From assembly GCA_001800815.1 (NCBI GenBank), contig MGWC01000053.1:1757-36141 (forward strand): 34,385 nt of DNA, given 5' to 3'. The stretch's first letter is position 1. Each line of letters starts with the position of its first letter. A program made the translations under genes and the position numbers. The notes beneath the pieces are model-generated. The model was given only the letters and a program-made list of their open reading frames with translations, was not told the DNA's origin and made no database searches. This DNA comes from Euryarchaeota archaeon RBG_19FT_COMBO_56_21. GTDB lineage: Archaea > Thermoplasmatota > Thermoplasmata > UBA10834. Below are positions 17,611 to 26,434 of the stretch, piece by piece.

Positions 17611-20076
17611 TCAGTGACCCGCATGCGAGACTGGCCCAGCCGAACCTTTAGGTCCGAAGACGGGGCCTATCTTCTGGTTGGACGCCTCAAGGGCCTTTGC
17701 CCTGACCTGGTCCGGCACTTTGCCCAGCTTAGCGATCTTCTTGTCGAAGGTATCGATGAACTTGGGGAGCACTTTGTATATCGGAAGCAGCATTGGAACG
17801 AAAATCACCCGGTCCTTGCCTATCCCGAGGGCGTCGAGTTCAGGGCCAAGAACCTTCACTCGCTCCTCGACGATGTGCTGTATCTCGCCCCCTTCCTCAT
17901 CGGACAGGACGACTCCATCGGCGCCATATGCGAACGCCTTCAGGATCTCCTTCCTTGCCGTCCTTGCAGCCGAAGGAACCCTCACCATCCTGATGCTCGG
18001 CGGATATTCCATGCGAGCCGTGCCCGCGGTATCCGCTGCGACATAGGCGAGGATGTCACCGAAGAAGCCGACGATCCTGATATCGGATGCCGATCTGTCT
18101 AGGACACCCCTCATCTCGGAATCCAACTGAGAATCGGTGTAGTGTGCTATGTCCAAAACGCCTTCCGGGCACTCTGACACGCAGGCGCCGCATCCTATGC
18201 ACGCGATCGCGTCTATCACAGGGACCTCGTCCACCTGGATGGCCTTGACGGGGCAGATCGCTTCACAGGCCTTCCATTTGGTACACTTCATTCCGTCGGA
18301 GACGTACGCCTTCACGGGGTCGATGAGGATCCTCCCAGTGCCGAGGAACTCAATGGCCTGGGCGGCGGTTCCCCGCCCCTCGATCACGCTGTCCCTCACA
18401 TCCTTCGGACCGAGGGAAACCCCGGCTGCGAATATGCCACTTCTGTGGCTCGAGATCGGGTCGAGCTTGGGATGCTTCTCCGATATGAATCCGTCCTCCC
18501 CGAGGGGGACCTTCAGCAGCTTCGCCAGTGAGTCCGAGCCCTTGGAAGGAACCATGGCGGTGCAGAGCACGACCATGTCGAACTGGTTTTCCACGATCTC
18601 GCCCAGCGTGACATCCTCGGCTCTCACCATTATTCCGTTCTCCCCCTTCTGGATGTCGGATACCTTGCCGTGGATGAACTTGATTCCGTACTCCTCCTGG
18701 GCGCGCACGTAGAACTCCTCGAATCCGCGCCCCGCCGATCTGATATCAATATAGTAGACGTACACTTGCATGTAGGGGAAAGTCTTCCTCAGGATGACGG
18801 ACTGCTTGATCGCATAATTGCAGCATATCTTGCTGCACCACGGCACCCCCACCTTCCTTGTCCTTGAACCAGCGCAAAGGACGAAAGCGACTTTCTTCAC
18901 CCGGCCCCCGTCAGCCTTTCGCTTCAGGACTATGCCAGCCCCGCATTCGTTTATCATCAGACGCTCCATCTGGGTCCCTGTGATGACATCCGGCAGCGAA
19001 GTGTCGTACTCGTGCAGTCTCTTGACATCGAACATGTCGAAGCCGGTGGCGACAATGGCCGCTCCAACCTCGAATTCGTGGAACTTCTCGGTATCCTCGA
19101 GGTCGATCGCATGGGCAGAGCACACCTTCACGCATGCTCCGCATTTCTTGCAATTCTCGAAATCCAGCACATACGCCGCGGGGACCGCCTGCGGAAATGG
19201 CTTGTATATGGCCTTGCGATCGTACAGACATTCCTCGAACTCGTTCAAGGACTTGACCGGACAGACCTTTTCGCACTTGGCGCAGCCGATGCACTTCTTC
19301 GGGTCGACTCCTTTCGGGGCGTCCCGCACCTTGACCTTGTAGTTCCCCGGGGTGCCTGAGAAGTCGACGACCTCAGCCCCCGTGAAGAGCGCGATGTTGG
19401 GGTGAGTCCCTACCTCGACCATCCTTGGACTCAGGATGCATGGTGCACAGTCCAGAGTGGGGAAGGTCTTGCTCAGCTGTGCCATCCTGCCACCGATACT
19501 CGACTTCCTCTCCACGAGGTAGACCTTGTACCCTGAGTTGGCCAGCTGAAGCGCGGCCGATATGCCAGCAATGCCTCCTCCTATCACCAGTACATCCTTG
19601 GACACATCCTGTTCCTTGGGATACAGTGCCTGGAGGTGGGCAGCCCTCATCACCCCGCCCTTTACGAGATCCTTTGCCTTCGTAGTGCCCGCGGTCTTGT
19701 CTTTGTGGACCCACGAACACTGCTCCCGGATGTTGACCATCTCCAGCATGTAGGGGTTCAGGCCGGCGTCCTGAATAGTCTTCCTGAAAGTCTTCTCGTG
19801 CATCTTCGGCGAACATGATGCTATCACTACTCTGGTCAGGTTGTGCTTCTTGATGTCCTCGACTATCTGATTCTGGCCGGGCTCGGAACAAGTGTAGACG
19901 TTGTCGCTGCTTACAATCACGCCCTCGAGGTCTTTGGCGTATCTAGAAACGGCTTTGCAGTCAACGGTCCCGGCGATGTTAGTGCCACAATGGCACACAT
20001 AAACGCCGATCCGCTCCCGCTTGGCCTCCTCTTTCTTCTCCTTCTTCCCCGTTGCCTCGACCATAGGTTGAGACAT
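17611..20076 (-). CDS. hdrA: HdrA-like heterodisulfide reductase subunit A fused to a cysteine-less MvhD-like domain
   Basis: VYVCHCGTNIAG, VIASCSPKMHEKTF, VIGGGIAGISAALQLA, CIGCAKCEKVCP, CKKCGACVKVCS, then CTKWKACEAICP and CIGCGACVSECP. C-term RMEYPPSIRMVRVPSAAR...ILKAFAYGADGVVLSDEEGGEIQHI aligns with the MvhD pattern. Confidence 0.88.
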   Translation of the reverse strand: MSQPMVEATGKKEKKEEAKRERIGVYVCHCGTNIAGTVDCKAVSRYAKDLEGVIVSSDNVYTCSEPGQNQIVEDIKKHNLTRVVIASCSPKMHEKTFRKTIQDAGLNPYMLEMVNIREQCSWVHKDKTAGTTKAKDLVKGGVMRAAHLQALYPKEQDVSKDVLVIGGGIAGISAALQLANSGYKVYLVERKSSIGGRMAQLSKTFPTLDCAPCILSPRMVEVGTHPNIALFTGAEVVDFSGTPGNYKVKVRDAPKGVDPKKCIGCAKCEKVCPVKSLNEFEECLYDRKAIYKPFPQAVPAAYVLDFENCKKCGACVKVCSAHAIDLEDTEKFHEFEVGAAIVATGFDMFDVKRLHEYDTSLPDVITGTQMERLMINECGAGIVLKRKADGGRVKKVAFVLCAGSRTRKVGVPWCSKICCNYAIKQSVILRKTFPYMQVYVYYIDIRSAGRGFEEFYVRAQEEYGIKFIHGKVSDIQKGENGIMVRAEDVTLGEIVENQFDMVVLCTAMVPSKGSDSLAKLLKVPLGEDGFISEKHPKLDPISSHRSGIFAAGVSLGPKDVRDSVIEGRGTAAQAIEFLGTGRILIDPVKAYVSDGMKCTKWKACEAICPVKAIQVDEVPVIDAIACIGCGACVSECPEGVLDIAHYTDSQLDSEMRGVLDRSASDIRIVGFFGDILAYVAADTAGTARMEYPPSIRMVRVPSAARTARKEILKAFAYGADGVVLSDEEGGEIQHIVEERVKVLGPELDALGIGKDRVIFVPMLLPIYKVLPKFIDTFDKKIAKLGKVPDQVRAKALEASNQKIGPVFGPKGSAGPVSHAGH

Positions 20077-20205
20077 GGAATACCCAGAAGAGTAGTTGTT
20101 CCTTTGCCTTTACCTCCGAGATTCGGGCATGGGAAGACTGGGGCGGATCATGGGGGCGACGCCTCGGATGGCCTGAAACCCAGAAGCGATTTCCATGCGG
20201 GTAAC

Positions 20206-20216
20206 TATAAATATTT
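20206..20216 (+). promoter_or_regulatory. TATA box upstream of the KaiC-like gene
   Basis: tataaatattt 33-43 nt upstream of the first start candidate (GTG 20249). Confidence 0.55.
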
Positions 20217-20248
20217 CAATCTGACTATTTAGATTACCGCGCCATTGA

Positions 20249-22738
20249 GTGTACGGGCAAATGCTTCAAAAAGCACCCGGCTCATCACAGTCCCGTAACC
20301 CCCGCGGGTCCGGTCCGGTAGAACTGATGCCAAACGAAGAGGAACCTCCGGCAAGCGAACTGACTTGCCCCATTTGCGGTCACAAGTCACCGGAAGGTAC
20401 GGCCAAATGCGAGAACTGCTACACGAGCCTTCAGGCCGAGCCTCCGAAGGAGACGGAAGGTTCCGATCAGACCGATAAGGAGCTAGAGGAGCTCCGGAGA
20501 ATACCTGGCGTAGGCGAGGCGAAGGCCGAGATACTGCACGAGGCCGGCTACCGATCGATACTGGATGTCCAGAATGCCAAGGTGGACGATCTCTCGGCAG
20601 TGAAGGGGATGGGGGAGAAGCTCGCCAACAAGATAATCCAGGGTGCGATTGAGATCTCAGGCCCAGGAGACCGATCCCTTGCCAGCTGGCTCCAGGGAGA
20701 AGATGTCGGCCTCTCGGAATGGCTATCTGGAGAACAGCGAGCAGAACCGGTTGCGACCGTGGAAAACAGGGAAGCCCCAAGGGACGATTCGTTGGCCAAA
20801 TGGCTCGCAGGGGAGGAAGAAGATGTCAATGTCTGGTTGGAGCGCGTCCCGACCACTGAACAACAGCCCCAGTCGATCGGCCCCAACGAGGCTCTGGCTA
20901 GAGAAGCGGAACTAATCCAGCTGCGCGAGACACTTAAGGAGAAACTGCGCCAACTTGAATCGGGCGATTTCGACCCTCAGGCCACAATCGAGGAACTCGC
21001 CAAGGCCAAGGGGGAGCTCGAGACCGAACGCCAGAAGATAAAGCATCTGGAGGAAGAGCTCGAGAACGTGAAGCGCGGGAGCATTGCAGTCATCAAGTTC
21101 ATCAAGAATCAGCAGGTGGCCGGGATCGACCAGCCCAACATCGCGGACAAGCTCGCCTCGGAAATGGCGAACAGGGAAACCCTCGAACTGCGGATAATGC
21201 AACTTGAGGAAGCGAATGCGATGCTGAAGGTCAAGATCGACACCGGGATCCAGGAGATGCCTCCGGAGGCCCAGGACCTGAAGAAGAGAGAGGTAGAGCT
21301 CACAGAGATGAGCGCCCACCTGGAGGCGATGAAGAGACAACTTCTCGCAAAGGAGGAGGCCCTCAGCAGAGGGGTGCTCGGAGCCATTGGCGCCCCGGGC
21401 CCTGGCCAGATCGCTGTTGATCAATCAGATGTCCAGCGGATGGAGGAGCTGTCAAAGCATGAGGCAGAGTTCGCATCCAAGATGCAGCAGCTCGAATCCA
21501 AGCTCGCCTCCGCCGAGGTGGAGATAAAGCAGAAGGATGACATACTGCGCCTCACTACCAAGCCCGGCACGATCGCCGACAAGGAGATAATGAAGAGGCT
21601 CGAGGACGCCCAGATGATGGAGCGCCGGCACGTGGTGAGGGAACAGGAAGTCCAGAGGCTCAGGGAAGAAATGAAGATCCGCGAGGACGAGCTGCAGAAG
21701 ATCAGAGAGCCGATGAAGTACAAGGAAGAGGAGATGCTGAGGCGAGAAGAGGATCTGATGTACAGAGAGCGCATGCTCCAGGAGGAGCTGAAGCGGGTCA
21801 CCCAGCAGAAGGCCGAACTCGGTCCGACGGACGATATCACGCTGAAGAAACGCTTAGAGCAACTCCAGTCAGAGGTCACAGCGAAAGAGGAGGAGATCCG
21901 CACAAAGGAGAAGTACCTCTCCTCAAAAGAGGAAGAGCTCAGAATGCGGGAGCAAGGAGTCATAACTGAGGAGATCGAGAAGCGCGAGCAGGACAGACTG
22001 GTCGAGATGAAGCTCGAGAAGGTCAAGACCGGCACAACGAGGCTAGACGACCTGCTTCTCGGCGGCATACCGTTCGGCTCGAACATTCTGGTCTATGGAC
22101 CGCCTTTTACCGGCAAGGAAGTAATGCTCAATGTTTTCATCGCTGAGGGACTCAAGAAGGGAGTGCCGGCGATATGGGTTCTGACAGAGAAGACCCCGAA
22201 GGAGATCAGAGAGGAGATGCAGTTCGTAGTGTCGGGATATGAGGAATACGAGAAGCTGGGACTCGTCCGCTATGTGGACGCATATTCGCGCAGCATGGGA
22301 GACGACACTCAGGATCCCTACACGGACTACATAGAGGCGCCAACGGATTACGAATCGATACACAAGGCGATCGAGGCTGCGGCGAAGCAGTTCAAGGACA
22401 AGCACGAGTACTACAGGGTGGGCTTCAGATCGATATCCACACTCATCGCGTATCTCGACCCCGGGACCGCGTTCAGGTTCCTGAGCCCAGTGGCGGGCAG
22501 GAGGAAGAGGGACCGTGCGGTGTCGCTATTCACAATCGAGAAGGGCGTCCACGGCGAGCAGGAGATACAGATGATCGGCTCGGTCATGGACGGGATGATC
22601 GAGTTCAAGGTGGAGAACCTGAACACCTTCCTCTCGATAAGAGGAATCTGCGACGTGCAGTCAAGAGCGTGGATAAGGTACTCTGCGACGAAGGTCAATG
22701 TGACAATCGGTTCGTTCTCACTCGATCACATCAGATGA
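20249..22738 (+). CDS. Multidomain protein: zinc ribbon, helix-hairpin-helix, Trp-motif repeats, long coiled coil, C-terminal KaiC/RadA-like ATPase domain
   Basis: CPICGHKSPEGTAKCENC; IPGVGEAKAEILHEAGYRSILDVQNAKVDDLSAVKGMGEKLANKII; SLASWLQGE/LSEWLSGE/LAKWLAGEE; charged heptad-like region; GTTRLDDLLLGGIPFGSNILVYGPPFTGKE. Exact start uncertain (GTG 20249, ATG 20261 or a later ATG). Confidence 0.83.
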   Translation: MYGQMLQKAPGSSQSRNPRGSGPVELMPNEEEPPASELTCPICGHKSPEGTAKCENCYTSLQAEPPKETEGSDQTDKELEELRRIPGVGEAKAEILHEAGYRSILDVQNAKVDDLSAVKGMGEKLANKIIQGAIEISGPGDRSLASWLQGEDVGLSEWLSGEQRAEPVATVENREAPRDDSLAKWLAGEEEDVNVWLERVPTTEQQPQSIGPNEALAREAELIQLRETLKEKLRQLESGDFDPQATIEELAKAKGELETERQKIKHLEEELENVKRGSIAVIKFIKNQQVAGIDQPNIADKLASEMANRETLELRIMQLEEANAMLKVKIDTGIQEMPPEAQDLKKREVELTEMSAHLEAMKRQLLAKEEALSRGVLGAIGAPGPGQIAVDQSDVQRMEELSKHEAEFASKMQQLESKLASAEVEIKQKDDILRLTTKPGTIADKEIMKRLEDAQMMERRHVVREQEVQRLREEMKIREDELQKIREPMKYKEEEMLRREEDLMYRERMLQEELKRVTQQKAELGPTDDITLKKRLEQLQSEVTAKEEEIRTKEKYLSSKEEELRMREQGVITEEIEKREQDRLVEMKLEKVKTGTTRLDDLLLGGIPFGSNILVYGPPFTGKEVMLNVFIAEGLKKGVPAIWVLTEKTPKEIREEMQFVVSGYEEYEKLGLVRYVDAYSRSMGDDTQDPYTDYIEAPTDYESIHKAIEAAAKQFKDKHEYYRVGFRSISTLIAYLDPGTAFRFLSPVAGRRKRDRAVSLFTIEKGVHGEQEIQMIGSVMDGMIEFKVENLNTFLSIRGICDVQSRAWIRYSATKVNVTIGSFSLDHIR

Positions 22739-22757
22739 CCGAGATTCCCGACCGATT

Positions 22758-23213
22758 CTAAGCAACTTCCATCGAGTGGCGTGCGTCTTTTCCGCCTGCA
22801 CCTTTCTGCGGTTTTGCACCCGGACCCTGTTGGGCGTACGGGGGCGGAGGTATCGGTGGTGGCAGGCTGAGATCTCGAGCAGTGAGCACAGCGGTCGGGG
22901 TGCAGTTTGTGTAAGCCGCGAAGAGAACTGGGCTGAACACCTCGGGCGGAAGAGCGCGAGATTGAGACCATTGGCTGGCGATAGCGCGCGCGTCGCCGTC
23001 CCAAACTATCTTCCCGTCGATCTCGATCTTGCCGACCGTACCCTTCGCGTAGTTCACAGTGAATCTGAACTCGAGCTGGACCTCCTTGTCAGAGAGCGCG
23101 GTGACGCTAGTTACGGAAGTGTTCTGATCGACCTGCAGCTGCGGGATTCTTTCGCCGAGCCTTGAGAACCTCTTGGCATCTATCGAAATGACCTCGAATG
23201 ACTTTATTGGCAC
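22758..23213 (-). CDS. Conserved archaeal hypothetical protein (possible SecB-like fold)
   Basis: FEVISIDAKRFSRLGERIPQLQVDQNTSV... and PPEVFSPVLFAAYTNCTPTAVLTARDLSLPPPIPPPP. The SecB-like assignment is an impression only. Confidence 0.6.
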   Translation of the reverse strand: MPIKSFEVISIDAKRFSRLGERIPQLQVDQNTSVTSVTALSDKEVQLEFRFTVNYAKGTVGKIEIDGKIVWDGDARAIASQWSQSRALPPEVFSPVLFAAYTNCTPTAVLTARDLSLPPPIPPPPYAQQGPGAKPQKGAGGKDARHSMEVA

Positions 23214-23309
23214 TCGTCATCCCCCTGAAGATGGTTCTAGGAGTGTCTTCTCGACCTTAAACTATGCGCATGCAATGAAGCGATGTCATGCAGATCTGCG
23301 GGAGAAGCA

Positions 23310-23385
23310 TGGTGCCGTGGGCCGGACTTGAACCAGCGACTTCAAGATCTTCAGTCTTGCACTCTCCCAGCTGAGTTACCACGGC
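23310..23385 (-). tRNA. tRNA-Phe (GAA), CCA encoded
   Basis: GCCGTGG TA ACTC..GAGT G CAAGA-CTGAAGA-TCTTG AAGTC GCTGG-TTCAAGT-CCGGC CCACGGC A CCA; anticodon GAA, no intron. Confidence 0.95.
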
Positions 23386-23418
23386 ATCAGGGAGCAGAAG
23401 GGCAGTTACACATGAAGT

Positions 23419-23428
23419 TATATTAAAG
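23419..23428 (-). promoter_or_regulatory. TATA-like element of tRNA-Phe
   Basis: Minus strand tttaatataa about 35 nt upstream of the tRNA 5' end. Confidence 0.45.
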
Positions 23429-23603
23429 TTTGGCTGGTTTCGGCAAACGCGCGAAGGCCGAGAAAAGGACTTTCGGAGCTTGCGCGCGGTGCTCAGAATG
23501 GGCGCTTTGACAATGAAAAAAGAACGATGAAAAATCAGCACATCTGAAAGATTTTTTCTGTCAAGCCACACCTGTTTTTCGCGCGATACCGGAAACGACA
23601 GTA

Positions 23604-23610
23604 TTAAATA
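23604..23610 (+). promoter_or_regulatory. TATA box of the pilus-like operon
   Basis: ttaaata preceding the pilin-like gene. The track ATG at 23610 lies in this element, favouring ATG 23661 as the start. Confidence 0.45.
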
Positions 23611-23660
23611 TGTTCCAGTCGCTGATTAGGTTGCTTCGAAAACCCCCGTTTGGTGGTAGG

Positions 23661-24659
23661 ATGGCATTGTCCCCCCAGCACGCGCACTACTCTGATAAAT
23701 CGGTCGGCGACAGGATCAAGAAATCCCCTCGGTGGGACAATAGCGAAGGTGTTGCCTCAACTGTCGGCACGATCATGGCGCTGCTAGTCTTCCTTACCTT
23801 CTTCGGCATTTTCACGAATCAGTTCGTGCCCGTTTGGATGAGCGACAACGAGAGCGCGCACATGTCCACCGCCATCCAGCAGTTCGCGACAATCAAATCG
23901 TCAATCGACCTGGCAATCTCCAACTATGCGAACAGCCTCGTCGCCCCTGCGCCAGTGTTCGTGCCTGTGACCCTGAGTTCTGCTGGCATACCCGTCTTTG
24001 CTGCGGGAACAGCCGGAATCCTCTCGTTCACACCCATGTCACTCTCTACGAAACCGAGCTTCAACATAACATACATATATCAATCCGGATCGAACTTGAA
24101 CACATTGAGCCCTAGTAACGATGGCCAGTCTGGAGGAATGCTGGACCTGTACTGCCCCAACAGGTACTTTGTAGAACAGCATATCGCCTACGAGAACGGA
24201 GCCATCATACTCAACCAGAGCGACGGCGAGTATGTGATTGCAGGGCCTCAGCTCTCGATTAAGAACAGCGGCGACTCCGGGAATCCCAGCATTGTCGTGA
24301 TGATTACCTACGTGTCGCTCTACGGCACCAATGTGACCGTGGGGGGCACTGGCTCCAAGGGAGTCAATGCGGATCTGCAATATGCGGGCACTTCGGCGTA
24401 CACGAACCCCGCGCTGTCGGACCTCACCATACAGATAGTGTCCAAGCACGGGACCGCGTGGTACAACTACTTCAACAGGACGCTCGGACTGGCAGGCCTT
24501 GTGAAGGGCACGAACTATGACATGGCCACACCCATTCTCTACAGATTCAGCGACCCGGCGTTCAACTACTACACGATGACTCTGGTGATTCACGATGTCA
24601 AGATACTAGATTACACCCAGGCCAACGTCCAGATGGCTATCGGAGAGATCGGGGTGTGA
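23661..24659 (+). CDS. Type IV pilin-like / secreted membrane-anchored protein
   Basis: Short charged N-terminus followed by NSEGVASTVGTIMALLVFLTFFGIFTNQFVP hydrophobic helix and a Ser/Thr/Gly-rich, beta-like exterior. ORF track start 23610. Confidence 0.6.
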   Translation: MALSPQHAHYSDKSVGDRIKKSPRWDNSEGVASTVGTIMALLVFLTFFGIFTNQFVPVWMSDNESAHMSTAIQQFATIKSSIDLAISNYANSLVAPAPVFVPVTLSSAGIPVFAAGTAGILSFTPMSLSTKPSFNITYIYQSGSNLNTLSPSNDGQSGGMLDLYCPNRYFVEQHIAYENGAIILNQSDGEYVIAGPQLSIKNSGDSGNPSIVVMITYVSLYGTNVTVGGTGSKGVNADLQYAGTSAYTNPALSDLTIQIVSKHGTAWYNYFNRTLGLAGLVKGTNYDMATPILYRFSDPAFNYYTMTLVIHDVKILDYTQANVQMAIGEIGV

Positions 24660-24670
24660 GGTGGGAGAAA

Positions 24671-26434
24671 ATGGCTGAAGCTAGACCCAAGGTCAAGACC
24701 GAACTCGATGTGAAGGCCCCGAAGATGCCTCTTGGATCCAGAATCTACCAAGGCTGGGTAGGCTCAATCGCCAAGATGAAGTCCGAGCCGGTGGAAGTCA
24801 AGCAGGCCAGAGGCGCTTCCGCAAGGAAGAGGGACTGGAGCCGGGGACGCGGGTCCGTCTACACTGAGATACCACCCATCACCGACTCGAACATCAGCGA
24901 GGTGGGGTTCTACGCGGTCCAAGACCCTTTCAGCTACATCATGGCGACCTTCGACCAGGCAACGAGCGAGTACCTGCTCAACGTCATAGAGCCCAAGCTC
25001 AGCGAGGACGAAGAGGAGTTGCTCGCGCTCATCAAGGATACCCTCGAGAAGACGCTGGACTATGAGTGGGAAAAGCTGTCCGTGATGGACAAGAAGGAGT
25101 ACCTCGAGAAGAGTGTCGAGAGCTACATAAAGTCAAGAGGCCTCTCCATTGAGCCCATATCCAAGGACAAGATCAGCTACTTCATAGCCAGGGATTTCGT
25201 CGGCTACGGGCCGATCGACACTCTGATGAATGATCTGCACATAGAAGATGTGTCTTGCGACGGAGTCGGTATCCCGCTTTTCGTGTTCCATGGCAAGTTC
25301 GAGTCGATCAAGACCAACATCGTCTTCCCGGACGAGAACACGCTCAACTCCTTCGTGGTCAACCTTGGCCAAAGGTGCGGGAAGCAGCTCTCGGTCGCGA
25401 ACCCCATCCTGGACGGCACGACCGGCGAAGGCCACAGAGTACAGGCGACCTACGCTCGAGAGGTCACAACCAGGGGAGCGTCGTTCACTATCAGGCGGTT
25501 CAAAGAGAAGCCTTTCACTCCTGTGGAGATCATAAAGTACGGTACCGCGTCGCCTGAGATAATCGCGTACATGTGGCTGAGCGTCGAGCACGGCGAGTCT
25601 GCCATCATATGTGGCGGCACTGCGAGCGGGAAGACAGCCACCCTCAACGCGATGTCACTTTTCATACCTCCTGGCGCCAAGGTGGTCACGATGGAGGACA
25701 CGAGGGAGATCAACCTGCCCCACGAGAACTGGATCCCCGGCACGACCAGGTCTGGCGCAGGAGAGAGAGGCCCTGATGGCAAGGCCGCGGGTGAGATCGA
25801 CATGTACGACCTCGTCAGGGCTGCCCTGAGGCAGAGGCCCAACTACATCATCGTCGGTGAGGTCAGAGGTAAGGAGACCTACACGATGTTCCAAGCGATG
25901 GCGACGGGCCACACGACTTTCTCCACTATGCACGCGGACAGCGTCAAGGGCATGGTGAATAGGCTCGAGAACCCGCCCATCAACTGCCCAAGGATCCTGC
26001 TCACCGCGCTCAGGAACGTCATAATCCAGACGCATGCCAGGGTAGGCATGGACATGGTCAGACGCATCAAGCAGGTAATAGAGATAGTCGGGTTCGAGCC
26101 TGAGACGAACGAGCTGATCAGCAACACTGTCTACGAGTGGGACCAGGCGACTGACAAGTTCGTCTTCAAGGGCCATAGCTTCCTGTTCGACAAGATCATG
26201 GAAATGAAGAACCTGACTCACGAGGAGCTACTCCAGGAGTTCGAGCGGAGGGTGGACATCGTAAAGTACCTCGTGGCGAAGGACATAGCAGACTTCAGGG
26301 ACATCTGGGAACTCATCAGGGAGTACTACAAGGAGCCCAAGGTGTGCGCCGAACGCGTCCGAAGGGAGCTCTACGGAGCGGCGCAGAAACCTGGGATGAC
26401 CGCTGCGCCATCTGGAGGTGTTGTAGCTGCCTGA
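24671..26434 (+). CDS. Type II/IV secretion (FlaI/TadA-like) ATPase 1
   Basis: Walker A CGGTASGKTATLN, Asp box VTMEDTREINLPHENW, Walker B IIVGEVRGKETYTMFQAMATGHTTFSTMHADS. SD gaggtgggag precedes ATG 24671. Confidence 0.92.
   Translation: MAEARPKVKTELDVKAPKMPLGSRIYQGWVGSIAKMKSEPVEVKQARGASARKRDWSRGRGSVYTEIPPITDSNISEVGFYAVQDPFSYIMATFDQATSEYLLNVIEPKLSEDEEELLALIKDTLEKTLDYEWEKLSVMDKKEYLEKSVESYIKSRGLSIEPISKDKISYFIARDFVGYGPIDTLMNDLHIEDVSCDGVGIPLFVFHGKFESIKTNIVFPDENTLNSFVVNLGQRCGKQLSVANPILDGTTGEGHRVQATYAREVTTRGASFTIRRFKEKPFTPVEIIKYGTASPEIIAYMWLSVEHGESAIICGGTASGKTATLNAMSLFIPPGAKVVTMEDTREINLPHENWIPGTTRSGAGERGPDGKAAGEIDMYDLVRAALRQRPNYIIVGEVRGKETYTMFQAMATGHTTFSTMHADSVKGMVNRLENPPINCPRILLTALRNVIIQTHARVGMDMVRRIKQVIEIVGFEPETNELISNTVYEWDQATDKFVFKGHSFLFDKIMEMKNLTHEELLQEFERRVDIVKYLVAKDIADFRDIWELIREYYKEPKVCAERVRRELYGAAQKPGMTAAPSGGVVAA

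Noticed and set aside
18274-18276. Recoded selenocysteine or other special codon in HdrA
   Set aside because: The codon is TGG (Trp), not TGA, and the reading frame is continuous.
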